From positions 248,001 through 312,000 of the forward strand of contig NZ_FQWK01000001.1 of the NCBI RefSeq assembly GCF_900129655.1: 64,000 nt of DNA. The letters are read 5' to 3'. This DNA comes from Bacteroides clarus YIT 12056 (GTDB lineage: Bacteria > Bacteroidota > Bacteroidia > Bacteroidales > Bacteroidaceae). The position numbers and the translations under genes are program-made. This document shows, one piece after another, positions 18,159 through 28,700 of the stretch; position 1 is the stretch's first letter, and each line of letters starts with the position of its first letter. Below the pieces are notes generated by a model. The model searched no databases and had not been told where the DNA came from. It worked only from the letters and a program-made list of their open reading frames with translations.

Positions 18159-21100
18159 ATGAGAAAAATCTTATATCTGATTGTCGGTTTGATATGCGCA
18201 CTGCCGGTTAAGTCGCAGCCGGACTGCCTGTTTACCCATTATTCATCCGAAGAAGGCCTTTCCCAGAATACGGTAATGTGTATTTTGCAGGACAGGAAAG
18301 GGAATATGTGGTTTGCCACATGGGACGGCATTAATAAATTTAACGGATATGTTTTCAGAACCTATAAGGCAAAGTTCGATAACCGGATTAACCTGACGAA
18401 TAATCGCGCCGACCATATGTATGAAGACAAATACGGCTTCCTTTGGTTGCAGACGTATGATAATCAAGTCTATCGCTTTGATACCCGTTCCGAAACCTTT
18501 GAAAGCGTTCCCGCTACGGAGGAGAAAGGCGGCAAAGCGGTCATAGCTTCCGTCAAGGTGTTGCCATGCGGTTCTGTATGGCTGCTTTCGGAGAATGAGG
18601 GGGCTATCCGTGTGAAAACGGATCCGGCCACCTATCGTCTCACCTCGGAGTGGTATTCTGACAAATCGGGCTTGTTTCCGGCCACCCATGTATATGATAT
18701 TTATGAAGACCTTGCCGGAAACGAGTGGATGCTGACCAATAACGGGTTGGGGATGCTTGCCGAAGGCAGCCGTGAACTCGTTTCTTATTTTGTGGAAACA
18801 GCCAATAAGGAAGAAACGTCCGGCCAAGTCTTTTATACTGCCCGGGAGTGCGGAAATGAAATCTTTTTCGGTTCGGATAACGGACGTGTATGGCGTTATC
18901 AAAAGAAAGGCGGGCAATTCCTTTTATTGCAGCTACCCGGTACTTCCCGTATCGTGGCGATAAAGAACATCGATGAGCACGACCTTGTGATTGTGACGGA
19001 AACCGATGGATTCTTCACTTACAACATACCGTCCGGAGCAACCGAGCATTATGAGGCGTCCCGTTTGCCAAAAGCGCCGGTACGTTCCATCTATGTGGAT
19101 AAGTACTCGGAAATATGGTTTGAGCAGGAAGTGCCGGGTACCGTCGCGCATTTCAATACGAAAACGAAGGTCCTGAAAACGGAAGTGATACGTGTGGAGC
19201 CTACCAGCACAGACCGTTCGCGTCCGGCGTTTCATGTGCACGAAGATATTTACGGTACGGTATGGGTGCATCCCTATGGCGGTGGCTTTTCGCGTTTTGA
19301 CAGAGCGAGCAATAGCCTGCGAGCTTTCTACAACGGTTTGTCGGATGCCGACTGGCGTTTTTCCAATAAGATTCATTCGGCTTTTTCTGACAGGCAGGGT
19401 AACCTGTGGATGTGTACCCACTCCAAAGGATTGGAAAAGATTACCTTCCAGCCGTCTCTGTTCAGCATGATAACGCCCGAACCTCATCGGTACGAGTCGT
19501 TGAGCAATGAGGTACGTGCGTTGTGTGAAGATGTGCGGCACAATCTCTGGGTGGGATTAAAAGACGGCAAGCTAAGGGTTTATGATAAGAACCGTACAGA
19601 ATACGGATACCTGACGGAAACCGGTGTCGTATCCCGTACGGGAACTCCGCTAAGAGGGAATGTCTATTTTATTTTTCAAGACAGCGGACACAACCTTTGG
19701 ATTGCCACCAAAGGAGAGGGCTTGGTAAAAGCGGAACCTCAGGGAGAGATGCGCTATAAACTGACACGTTATCAACATCGGAAAGATGATATTTACAGTT
19801 TGAGCGATGATAATGTGTATTGCGTCTACGAGGATGATAAAGGTCGTATCTGGGTTGCCACTTTCGGCGGCGGGATAAATTATCTGACCCGCAACCGGGA
19901 CGGTAAGGAGATATTTGTCAATCACCGCAACAACCTGAAAGGCTTTCCTATCGACAAATGCCATAAGGTGCGCTTCATAACCGGCGACCATCAGGGTAAT
20001 ATATGGATTGCCACTACTGTCGGGGCGCTGATGGTCAACGGTAGTTTCAAAAATCCGGAAGATGCCGTATTCCATCATTATCTGCGTGTGCAGGACGATA
20101 TGTACAGTTTGAGCAACAATGACGTGCATTGGATTCTGTCCACCCGTAAAAAAGAACTCTATCTGGCCACCTTTGGCGGGGGATTGAATAAGTTGCTGTC
20201 TGTAAACGCGGACGGCCATGCAAGGTTCCGGTCATACTGCGTTGAGGATGGCCTGCCTTCGGATATATTGCTTTCCATTCGTGAGGATAACGGAGGAAAT
20301 CTCTGGATGAGCACCGAGAACGGTATCAGTAAGTTTATCCCGGGAGAAGAACGGTTCGAGAATTACGCCGACGAGCGTATCTCGTTCCGTGTACGTTTCA
20401 GCGAGGCGGCATCGCTTTATACCTCATGGGGAGACCTCATGTATGGAACGAGCGACGGCATTTTTCTTTTCAATCCGGACTCCACCCGGAAAAGCGGCTA
20501 CGTCCCGCCGATTGTTTTTTCTAAACTGTTGATATCAAATGAAGATGTGATACCGGGTACGAATTCGATACTGCGACAGAGCCTGGACGATACCCGCAAG
20601 TTGACGCTCTCTCACAAGGAGAATATTTTCACCATTCAGTTTGCGGCGCTCGACTATACGGAACCTTCGGAAATACAGTACGCCTATATTCTGGAAGGTT
20701 TTGAAAAGGCGTGGAACTACGTAGGCAAGCAACGGATGGCTACCTATACCAACCTGCCCAAAGGCCATTATGTGTTTAAGGTCCGCTCCACCAATGCCGA
20801 AGGGATATGGACGGAAAATACGCGCTTGCTCGATATAGAGGTGCTTCCTTCTTTCTGGGAAACTCCTTTCGCCTATTTCCTGTATGTCTTGTTCGTATTG
20901 CTGATTATCGTTACAGCCGTTTATATCCTGTTTACAATCTATCGCTTGAAGCATGAGGTATCCGTGGAGCAGCAAATGACAAACATGAAACTGCGCTTCT
21001 TTACGGATATTTCTCATGAACTGCGTACTCCTTTGACATTGATTTCCGGTCCGGTTGAGTACGTGCTGGCGAATACGCAATTACCGGCGGATGCCCGCGA

Positions 21101-22637
21101 GCAGTTACAGGTGGTAGAACGCAATACGAACCGCATGCTGCGTCTTATCAATCAGATACTCGACTTCCGGAAGATTCAGAACAAGAAGATGAAAATGCAG
21201 GTGCAGCGCATCGATGTGGTGGCTTTTACCCGTAAGATTATGGAGAACTTCGATTCTGTGGCCGAGGAGCATCATATAGACTTCTTGTTTGAGACGGAAA
21301 AGGCGGAGCTTTATCTGTGGGTAGATGCGGATAAGTATGAAAAGATTATTTTCAACCTGCTTTCCAATGCTTTCAAGTATACTCCGAACGGAAAGATGAT
21401 TAAGCTGTTCATCCATGAGGACGAGGAGACGGTTTCCATCGGCGTGCAAGACCAGGGCATCGGTATTGCCGAGAATAAGAAGAAATCAATCTTTGTCCGG
21501 TTCGAGAATCTGGTAGACCGTAACTTGTTCAATCCGAGTACGGGCATCGGTCTTTCATTGGTGAAGGAGCTGGTGGAAATGCATAAGGCGCTGATTTCGG
21601 TAGACAGTAAATTGGGCGAAGGAAGCTGCTTCAAGATAGACTTTATGAAAGGTAAGGAGCATTATGACGAGGCGGTGGAATTTATGCAGGATGATACAAC
21701 GGCCGGTCTGGAAATCCGTCGGCAGAGTATGGCGGGTACGGAAGAAACCGTTTCCCCGCAACCGCCGGCAGAAGAGCCTCCGCAAGGGCAAGAGGCTGAG
21801 GAAACATCCAAAGGCCTGATGCTTTTGGTAGAAGATAATTCCGAACTGCGTATCTTCCTGCGCAGTATCTTCGCTTCCGAGTATCGCATTGTAGAGGCTG
21901 CCAATGGTGTGGAGGGGCTGGACAAAGCGTTGAAGTTCCTGCCGGATATTATTATCAGCGACGTGATGATGCCGGAAAAAGACGGTATCGCCATGACCCG
22001 TGAACTGCGTGCCGATATGACTACCAGTCATATTCCCATTGTGTTGCTTACGGCGAAGTCGTCCATCGAAAGTAAGCTGGAAGGATTGGAATACGGTGCC
22101 GATGATTATATAACCAAGCCTTTCAGCGCTACCTACCTGAAAGCGCGTGTAAAGAATCTGCTTGCCCAACGGCAGAAGTTGCAGGCTCTGTACCGTCAGG
22201 ACTTGATGCCGGCAGGAGTTGCAGCGCCCGTTCCCGCTTCCGGAGAGCAGAAAGACGAGAATATAACGGATGTTCCCGAAGCGGATAAAACTCCGGTGAT
22301 GTCGCCCAACGACCGTAAGTTTATGGATAAGCTTGTAGAGCTTATGGAGAAGAATATGGATAATGGTGACTTGGTGGTGGATGATTTTGTTCGGGAACTG
22401 GCCGTCAGCCGTTCTGTTTTCTTTAAGAAGCTGAAAACCCTGACGGGTTTGGCGCCTATCGAGTTTATCAAGGAAATGCGTATCAACCGTGCAGTCCAGC
22501 TGATAGAAACCGGAGAGTATTCCATGACGCAAATATCCTATATGGTCGGTATCAACGACCCACGCTATTTCAGTAAATGTTTCAAGCAGAAAATGGGCAT
22601 GACGCCGACAGAGTATCGGGATAAATCGCTGAGATAA
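18159..22637 (+). CDS. Hybrid two-component system regulator (HTCS), probable pectin sensor
   Basis: This single-chain sensor and transcription factor of 1492 residues has, in order, a signal peptide (to about residue 19) and a periplasmic two-propeller sensor of Reg_prop repeats (for example WFATWDGINKFNGY, WVATFGGGINYL). A Y_Y_Y domain follows (about 815-887), then a membrane segment (about 900-928). The kinase has phospho-His in DISHELRTPL (about 951) and an ATPase N-box NLLSNAFKYTPNGK. The receiver domain starts at LLVEDN (about 1222) with phospho-Asp in SDVMMPEKDG. An AraC-type DNA-binding domain ends the protein (about 1412-1490). HTCS proteins bind oligosaccharides in the periplasm and activate their own PUL. 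It is the only regulator of this kind in the window. Confidence 0.95.
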   Translation: MRKILYLIVGLICALPVKSQPDCLFTHYSSEEGLSQNTVMCILQDRKGNMWFATWDGINKFNGYVFRTYKAKFDNRINLTNNRADHMYEDKYGFLWLQTYDNQVYRFDTRSETFESVPATEEKGGKAVIASVKVLPCGSVWLLSENEGAIRVKTDPATYRLTSEWYSDKSGLFPATHVYDIYEDLAGNEWMLTNNGLGMLAEGSRELVSYFVETANKEETSGQVFYTARECGNEIFFGSDNGRVWRYQKKGGQFLLLQLPGTSRIVAIKNIDEHDLVIVTETDGFFTYNIPSGATEHYEASRLPKAPVRSIYVDKYSEIWFEQEVPGTVAHFNTKTKVLKTEVIRVEPTSTDRSRPAFHVHEDIYGTVWVHPYGGGFSRFDRASNSLRAFYNGLSDADWRFSNKIHSAFSDRQGNLWMCTHSKGLEKITFQPSLFSMITPEPHRYESLSNEVRALCEDVRHNLWVGLKDGKLRVYDKNRTEYGYLTETGVVSRTGTPLRGNVYFIFQDSGHNLWIATKGEGLVKAEPQGEMRYKLTRYQHRKDDIYSLSDDNVYCVYEDDKGRIWVATFGGGINYLTRNRDGKEIFVNHRNNLKGFPIDKCHKVRFITGDHQGNIWIATTVGALMVNGSFKNPEDAVFHHYLRVQDDMYSLSNNDVHWILSTRKKELYLATFGGGLNKLLSVNADGHARFRSYCVEDGLPSDILLSIREDNGGNLWMSTENGISKFIPGEERFENYADERISFRVRFSEAASLYTSWGDLMYGTSDGIFLFNPDSTRKSGYVPPIVFSKLLISNEDVIPGTNSILRQSLDDTRKLTLSHKENIFTIQFAALDYTEPSEIQYAYILEGFEKAWNYVGKQRMATYTNLPKGHYVFKVRSTNAEGIWTENTRLLDIEVLPSFWETPFAYFLYVLFVLLIIVTAVYILFTIYRLKHEVSVEQQMTNMKLRFFTDISHELRTPLTLISGPVEYVLANTQLPADAREQLQVVERNTNRMLRLINQILDFRKIQNKKMKMQVQRIDVVAFTRKIMENFDSVAEEHHIDFLFETEKAELYLWVDADKYEKIIFNLLSNAFKYTPNGKMIKLFIHEDEETVSIGVQDQGIGIAENKKKSIFVRFENLVDRNLFNPSTGIGLSLVKELVEMHKALISVDSKLGEGSCFKIDFMKGKEHYDEAVEFMQDDTTAGLEIRRQSMAGTEETVSPQPPAEEPPQGQEAEETSKGLMLLVEDNSELRIFLRSIFASEYRIVEAANGVEGLDKALKFLPDIIISDVMMPEKDGIAMTRELRADMTTSHIPIVLLTAKSSIESKLEGLEYGADDYITKPFSATYLKARVKNLLAQRQKLQALYRQDLMPAGVAAPVPASGEQKDENITDVPEADKTPVMSPNDRKFMDKLVELMEKNMDNGDLVVDDFVRELAVSRSVFFKKLKTLTGLAPIEFIKEMRINRAVQLIETGEYSMTQISYMVGINDPRYFSKCFKQKMGMTPTEYRDKSLR

Positions 22638-22649
22638 ACCGCTATTTCG

Positions 22650-22679
22650 TATTCAAAATGAACATAAACCGTTTGAATA
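22650..22679 (+). terminator. Possible hairpin after the HTCS gene
   Basis: TATTCAAA (22650-22657) and TTTGAATA (22672-22679) form an 8-bp A/T-rich stem with a 14-nt loop, 13 nt past the HTCS stop. It is a weak terminator candidate. Confidence 0.35.
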
Positions 22680-22715
22680 TGTTTTCTTTGAATAATTAGA
22701 AACCAAACCATAACT

Positions 22716-22829
22716 ATGATTATATATTTAATTAGTCTGCTTGTTATAGGCTCGGCAATAGCCTGGAGCCTGAAGAAAGCCCCTTCGGATACGGAATTGT
22801 GGGGAGAGGATGAACAAGAAAAAGAGTAA
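22716..22829 (+). CDS. Small 37-residue membrane protein, unknown function
   Basis: The short frame reads MIIYLISLLVIGSAIAWSLK followed by an acidic tail ending GEDEQEKE. One clear membrane helix covers residues 2-18, followed by two lysines (20-21), which would place the C-terminus in the cytoplasm. It starts 78 nt after the HTCS stop on the same strand and is followed by a good terminator 5 nt after its own stop. That arrangement supports real expression, possibly in the HTCS transcript. No family is recognised. A chance frame is possible. Confidence 0.42.
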   Translation: MIIYLISLLVIGSAIAWSLKKAPSDTELWGEDEQEKE

Positions 22830-22834
22830 AAACG

Positions 22835-22864
22835 AGAGGGACATCATCCAAATGATGCCCCTCT
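22835..22864. terminator. Terminator after the small membrane protein
   Basis: AGAGGG-A-CATCAT (22835-22847) pairs with ATGATG-C-CCCTCT (22852-22864) around CCAA. The convergent PL10 gene ends 75 nt further on. Confidence 0.65.
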
Positions 22865-22939
22865 TCCTTGCAAAGAATGCCTATCTAATATCTTTCGATT
22901 TAAATAGCATTATCTTCCTTTCGGTTTATCGGAAACTTC

Positions 22940-24034
22940 TTAATGCTTGAATTGCTTTTTCCACTCCTTGTACATCTTCAAGGCTTCTACCGGCCAATAA
23001 CCGTACCAGTCATATCCGGTTCGCCTTTCCGCGTTTACGTCAGACAGTTTCCATACTTTCTCACCGGAACGTTTAGCCATAAACGGCCTGTTGTCAGACA
23101 GTTCATAAAAACGGCTCCAGATAGCGGGAGCGGTTTCATCTTTAACCACTACGTTGTCGTAAGGATATTCATGGTTTATGATATCTTTTCCCTGCAATGG
23201 AACGCGTTCAATCCGGATACCTTCTATTTTAGAGTTATTGAACCATGCTATCGCCGCTTCTATCGCCTGGATAACCTCTTCCGAGGGATTCTTTATTCCC
23301 ATGAGAAAGATGGTGATTGCAGTACTTTCCCATGCCGTTAATCCCGGTAACTCAAAAGTCCTGGCTTTTACGGGAACAAGGGTTTCGTTATCATATTGTT
23401 GTGCCCATGCCGTTTTAACACCATTCTGTACATATTGTGTTTTCAGTACTACGGCAAGCCCCTTATCGTATGACTTCTGTATTGCATTGAGCATACCGGA
23501 GTCCAGCCATAAAAAGCTGGAGTCTCCTTGCAGTATGTTTCTGAACAGTTCCAAAGTACCGGTGGTAACATCATCATTAAAAGTAACGGCATCTACATCC
23601 CAGCCTCTCCAGCCGCCATTGTCCTTTTGTGTGGAGAGCAGATAGCGCAGACCTTTTTCCGAGGCGGCTCTGTATTTCTGTTTCTTGGTTAATGTGTATA
23701 CATCCGCCAGATACTCTATTTGCGAGAATGTATTCCGGTTGTCAAGCGTACTCCGCTTCTGCCCGTCTTTCAGGCCGGCTTTTATGGAATCTATGTTCAG
23801 TACGCCTGCCCAGTCCATGTTTTTCAGCCAGCCGCCGTCTTCATTTTGATATGCAATCAGATTGTCGGCAATCTTCTCGTAATCCTTTTCGGCATAGCGG
23901 GCATAGGTACGGTCAGGGTGCAGTAGGTTCCAATGGTGTATTCCGTCCTGCAAAGCATCTAAAGAAGGCGCTTTCTGTGCAAAGACAGCGGCGGGAAATA
24001 AAATGCCTATCAGGAATATCTTTAATTTCATCAT
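22940..24034 (-). CDS. PL10 pectate lyase, secreted
   Basis: PL10 lyases cut de-esterified homogalacturonan by calcium-dependent beta-elimination, giving unsaturated ends. This 364-residue protein has a signal peptide (to about residue 19, AVFAQ). Family landmarks: NEDGGWLKNMDW, STLDNRNTFSQIEYLA, DNGGWRGWDVDAVTFNDD, LTAWESTAI and KDETAPAIWSRFYEL, where the Asp of the last motif corresponds to the proposed catalytic region. It lies 11 nt after the SusD1 gene, as the last gene of the SusC1-SusD1-PL10 operon. Confidence 0.9.
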   Translation of the reverse strand: MMKLKIFLIGILFPAAVFAQKAPSLDALQDGIHHWNLLHPDRTYARYAEKDYEKIADNLIAYQNEDGGWLKNMDWAGVLNIDSIKAGLKDGQKRSTLDNRNTFSQIEYLADVYTLTKKQKYRAASEKGLRYLLSTQKDNGGWRGWDVDAVTFNDDVTTGTLELFRNILQGDSSFLWLDSGMLNAIQKSYDKGLAVVLKTQYVQNGVKTAWAQQYDNETLVPVKARTFELPGLTAWESTAITIFLMGIKNPSEEVIQAIEAAIAWFNNSKIEGIRIERVPLQGKDIINHEYPYDNVVVKDETAPAIWSRFYELSDNRPFMAKRSGEKVWKLSDVNAERRTGYDWYGYWPVEALKMYKEWKKQFKH

Positions 24035-24045
24035 AGTGCAATTTA

Positions 24046-25758
24046 TTAAAATCCGGGATTCTGTTTTACGGTTTCTTTATTACGGTTGATGGCATCCAAT
24101 GGGATGGGGCGGAGTATTTTGTAATTGCCGTCATTGCCCACAAAGTCACTGACTTTGATGTTATCGTGATTATATGCGAAACATGCTTGTCCGTCATAAG
24201 TGCCATTGGCAACATATTGAATTAAGCGTCCGGTACGTTTCAAGTCCATCCAGCGGTGATATTCTCCTGCCAACTCACGTGCACGTTCGTCCAGAATAAA
24301 GTCGATGCCTTGTTCTCCGGTCACATCACTTTCCTGTACCGAGAGGTCATATCCGGCTTCCGTGGCACGTTCGCGCAGCTCGTTAATCTTAACCTTTGCC
24401 TTGTCGGGCTGATTCAGTTTTACATAAGCTTCTGCGGCTACCAGATAAGTTTCTCCCAGACGCGCTAAGATGATGTCATGCGTGCTGCCGGTCATAGAGA
24501 ACGCGGAAGTGGGGTCGTCGAATTTTCTTATACAAGCCACTCCGTAATCATCCGTACACTTATCGGCGTATGCTGTCATATTGCCTTTTCTGTCCTCGCT
24601 CATCTCACTCATTTTGATGACAGTCGCATTCTGACGCAGAGTCGGATCTTCGTTCTTCCAAGCAGTGATGTCAGCATCCGACATCCAGCCGGGAGCATAG
24701 AAATACTTAATGGGAGAGGTTGTCGGAGCAGTGTAATAATCATAGTAGAATTTATGCAGTTCCAGCATGAATGTACCTTCATAACGCTTGTCACCTTTCG
24801 TAAAGAGATTGTGCAGATGAACGGTCGGCGCAAGGTAACCGGCGTTGTATTTGTTCTTTTCTTCGGCACCGCCTAAGTATACGCCGAATACCGATTGTTG
24901 CATATTACCGTCTTTGCTCAAGTCTTCCAACGTAGCGCTGCTGTACTGTACAGACCAGAAGATTTCATCGTTTTCTTCATTGTTAATGCTGAACACATCA
25001 CTGAAAGCTATGGTCGGTTTTTCTCCGTTTATGGCTTTCTCGGCATATTGGGCTGCATTGGTAAAGTCATTGCTGTCTGCAAAAGTTTCATAACCTCTTG
25101 CCAGGTAAGTTTTGGCGAGGAAATGCATGGCGGCGCGTTTGTTGGCGCGTCCGAAGTTGTCTCCGGTAGCTTCCGAACGTTCCAGCAGTTGTGAGTCGTC
25201 GGACGACAGGTAAGCGAACTCATCTATAACGAACTGATAAACGTTTTCGGCGCTCTCGCGTGCATGGTTCATTACTGCGGATTCAAACATTGTTGTGTTT
25301 AAAGCTACCCCGCCGAAGTGCTGTACCAGTAAGTAATAATAGTAAGCTCTCAAGAAACGCGCTTCGTCTACATATTGCAGTCTTACAGAAGAATCTTCTG
25401 TCGATTCGCCATAATATATAACGGAATTCGCCAGTTGTATTCCTTTGTAGCATTCGGTATAAAACTCTTGCACGTCTTTGTCGGCGGAATTGTAAGACGA
25501 GCCATACAGACCGATGGCGTCCACACCTTGTTTACCGCCGGCAAACAAGTCCGTTCCTGCGCTGAATACCCAGGGAGCTCCGCCGTAGATGCTTCTTAAA
25601 GAAGAATATGTACTGTTCAACAGGCTGTTGAAACCGGTTTTGGTATTATAGAATTCATTTGAGGGAACATCCGATCTGTTATCTTGTTCCAAAAAGTCTG
25701 AGCAACTGCTTATGCTAAGCCCTAACAGGCAGGTTGCGATGTATATTGCTTTTTTCAT
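24046..25758 (-). CDS. SusD1: surface glycan-binding lipoprotein (RagB/SusD)
   Basis: This 570-residue SusD-family protein binds glycans at the cell surface and closes over its SusC partner. The lipobox is visible (LGLSISSCSDFLEQ, lipidated Cys about residue 19), followed by the family-typical NEFYNT and helix-rich TPR-like region. The C-terminal block INELRERATEAGYD, DFILDERARELAGEYHRWMD and the ending RPIPLDAINRNKETVKQNPGF are classic SusD signatures. It starts 12 nt after SusC1. Ligand: pectic oligosaccharide by context. Confidence 0.95.
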   Translation of the reverse strand: MKKAIYIATCLLGLSISSCSDFLEQDNRSDVPSNEFYNTKTGFNSLLNSTYSSLRSIYGGAPWVFSAGTDLFAGGKQGVDAIGLYGSSYNSADKDVQEFYTECYKGIQLANSVIYYGESTEDSSVRLQYVDEARFLRAYYYYLLVQHFGGVALNTTMFESAVMNHARESAENVYQFVIDEFAYLSSDDSQLLERSEATGDNFGRANKRAAMHFLAKTYLARGYETFADSNDFTNAAQYAEKAINGEKPTIAFSDVFSINNEENDEIFWSVQYSSATLEDLSKDGNMQQSVFGVYLGGAEEKNKYNAGYLAPTVHLHNLFTKGDKRYEGTFMLELHKFYYDYYTAPTTSPIKYFYAPGWMSDADITAWKNEDPTLRQNATVIKMSEMSEDRKGNMTAYADKCTDDYGVACIRKFDDPTSAFSMTGSTHDIILARLGETYLVAAEAYVKLNQPDKAKVKINELRERATEAGYDLSVQESDVTGEQGIDFILDERARELAGEYHRWMDLKRTGRLIQYVANGTYDGQACFAYNHDNIKVSDFVGNDGNYKILRPIPLDAINRNKETVKQNPGF

Positions 25759-25770
25759 CGTTATCAGGTA

Positions 25771-28700
25771 TTAAAATTTTAAATTGACTCCAACTTGGTA
25801 TGTGCGTGAACTCGGTCCGCCTGTTCCGTCATTTAAGGCGGCATCCGCCCATTCCGGATCAAAGCCCTTATAACTTGTAAAGGTAAACGGATTCAATACA
25901 TTGACATACAAACGCAAATGGTCTACACCAATCTTGGACATCCAGCTTTTGGGGAATGTGTAACCCAAAGTGATGTTCTTGATTTTCACGAAAGAGTTGT
26001 CTACGTAAGAGTTACCTACATAAGTCGTCTGTTTGTCGGTACCCCAACCGATACCGCCGCCATAGTTGTTGTTGGCTGTATTGGTAGGATAAGGATATGC
26101 GCCCATGTGAGCTTCCGTAGTTAAGGTATAACCGCTTCCGTCGGCATTGAGCACGGGAGTGCCTGCGGGAATATAATAATCCATTTTCAGCTTGTTACGT
26201 CCGCGGTCTTTGTAGTTTGTGAATTCGGCCATGAACGGACTTTCTACCATACCGCCTTGTTTGGTATAGATGGAGAAAGAGAAGTCGAAGTTCTTATAGG
26301 TCATGTTTGAGGTAACGCTACCTGTCCATTTCGGTAATGCATGGCCTAAAACAACCAAGTCGTTTTCATCAATTACTCCGTAGCCCTCTTCACCGGGTTG
26401 CTGCTGGTCTTTCAGCTTCATTTCACCTTCGATGAACTTAGTCTTGATAGCGTCGTTTGTGGCATAAGCCCTTGCCTCTTCGGCAGTACAAACTCCGGCG
26501 TATTCATAGTCGTAGATAACGTCGATAGGCTGGCCGATGAACCATTTATTGGCTACTAAGTCTTCTTTGCCGCCGTTCAATTCCAATATTTCGTTTTTGT
26601 TCTTGGCAAAAGAGAAAGTAGTGCTCCAGTAGAAATCCTTGGTCTGTACGTTTACTGTGCTTAATGAGATTTCAACACCTGTATTCTTTACCTTACCTAC
26701 GTTGTTCATCATGGCTCCTGTTGAAGAACCCAGTTCCAGCGGCGTTAATTGTTCCATTAGCAAGTCTCTTGAAACCTTGTTGTACCAGTCGATGCTACCG
26801 CTGATGCGATTGTTGAGGAATCCGAAGTCCAGACCGACGTTGATTTCCCTTGTCTTTTCCCAGGTCAGCAAAGTATTGGTAATACCGTTGATGCCGTATC
26901 CGTAGGCCGGTGCGCCACCGTAATTATACCAATATTTGGTTCCTGCCAGCGATTGTGTATCATAAGGTCCCACATTGGCGTTGTTACCGGTCAGACCGAT
27001 ACTTGCTCTTAACTTCAGGTTGCTGATCCATGAGAGTTCTTTCGCAAAGTCCTCTTCACTGATACGCCATGCCAATGCCATGGACGGGAAAGCGCCCCAA
27101 CGGTTATCTTTCTGGAATTTGGAGCTTCCGTCCCAACGGCTGGATACGGTTGCCAAATAACGTCCTTTATAAGCATAGTTCAGGCGGAGCACATAGGAGA
27201 GCATGGTCAATTTCTCGTAATAACTGTCTGCATTGCTCAGGAAGCCGGCAGAACCTGTATTATACCAGTCTACATCGAAAGGCATATCGTTGGCGGTAAT
27301 GGCATCCCCTTCTTTGGTTGCGCTATATACGCTGAACAATGCCAACGCGTTGATACTGTGGTCGCCGAATGTTTTGGTATAATTGGCTTGCGTATCCCAA
27401 GTATATGTAAAATAATCAACATTGGTGATAGTAGCCGTATTGTAAGGGTCGCCCGTGCTCGGGTTCTTGGAAGAGAACTGGCTGTCTGTATTCACACCAT
27501 AGAATTCGCCTCGCTTGCTGCGGTTGTATGTAGGAGAGAATGTGGTTTTCAGAATAACTTCCTTGATAGGAGAGTACTGTAAGTACAAGTTACCCATAAC
27601 ATCGTAACTGCGTGTCTCGTCAGTGGAATTTGCTCTATCCACCAATGGGTTCAATGTAGAGGTGAAACCGCCGCCATCGGGGAATATCACTTCGTCTTTG
27701 GCCGGCTGGAGTATTAATTCTCCTTTATTTTCACCTTCCCAATAGTAAGGAACCCAGTACGGATTTGCACGGAAACCGGTAATAACCGAATTCTTGCTGC
27801 CGTAGTCTTTCAGAGAGGTAGAAAGGTTTACCAACGCGCCGATAGAGAAACGGTCGTTGATTTTGTGGTCTATCGCAGCCTTGACATTCCAACGTTCATA
27901 GGAGTCGTGCAGGATACCGTCGTCTTTCTGATAACCCAAACCGACGCGGTAAGAAAGATTCTTTGTATTACCGGCGATGTTGAGGTAATGGTTTTGCTGC
28001 TGACCGTCCGTGGTTATCAAATCCGGCCAGTCATAATAACCTTTGGTGGCATAAATATCTTTGATTTTGGCGCTGTTATTTCCCCAGAAAGCGCTCCAAT
28101 CCGTATCTTTCATCTGATAAGTAGGATGTCCGAATTCGTCTGTGGACTTCAGGGTTGTATAACGTTGGAAACGATAGTTGGTCCATTCGTCGCCACTCAT
28201 GAATTCCGGCATGTTGGCCACGGTTTTATAACCGTAATATCCGTCGTAAGTTACTTGAACCTTAGCTTCGTCCTTAATGCTCGTTCCGGCTTGCTTGGTT
28301 GTAATCATCACGACACCGTTTGTTGCGCGCGAACCATAGATAGCGGTAGAAGAAGCGTCTTTCAGGATGTCGATTTTTTCTATATCGGCAGGGTTCAGGA
28401 AGTTCATATTGTCGCACACCACTCCGTCGATAACGTACAGTGGTTCACCGCCGGCCATAGAACTCTTACCGCGGATAGAGATGTTGAATCCTTCACCGGC
28501 ACGGCTTGAGCTTTGCGAAATGTCCACACCCGCAACCGAACCTTGCAAGGATTCCATAACGGAAGTGGTACCTTTAGCCATAATCTTATCGCTGTTTACA
28601 CTTCCGACAGAACCGGTCACATCCGACTTCTTCTGTACACCGTAACCTACAACCACCACTTCATCCAATGCTTGCGCATCTTCTTTCAGCGTTACCTTGA

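Noticed and set aside
21555..22532. Open frame of 325 codons opposite the HTCS receiver and AraC domains
   Set aside because: Antisense shadow; the plus strand has all expected domain motifs.
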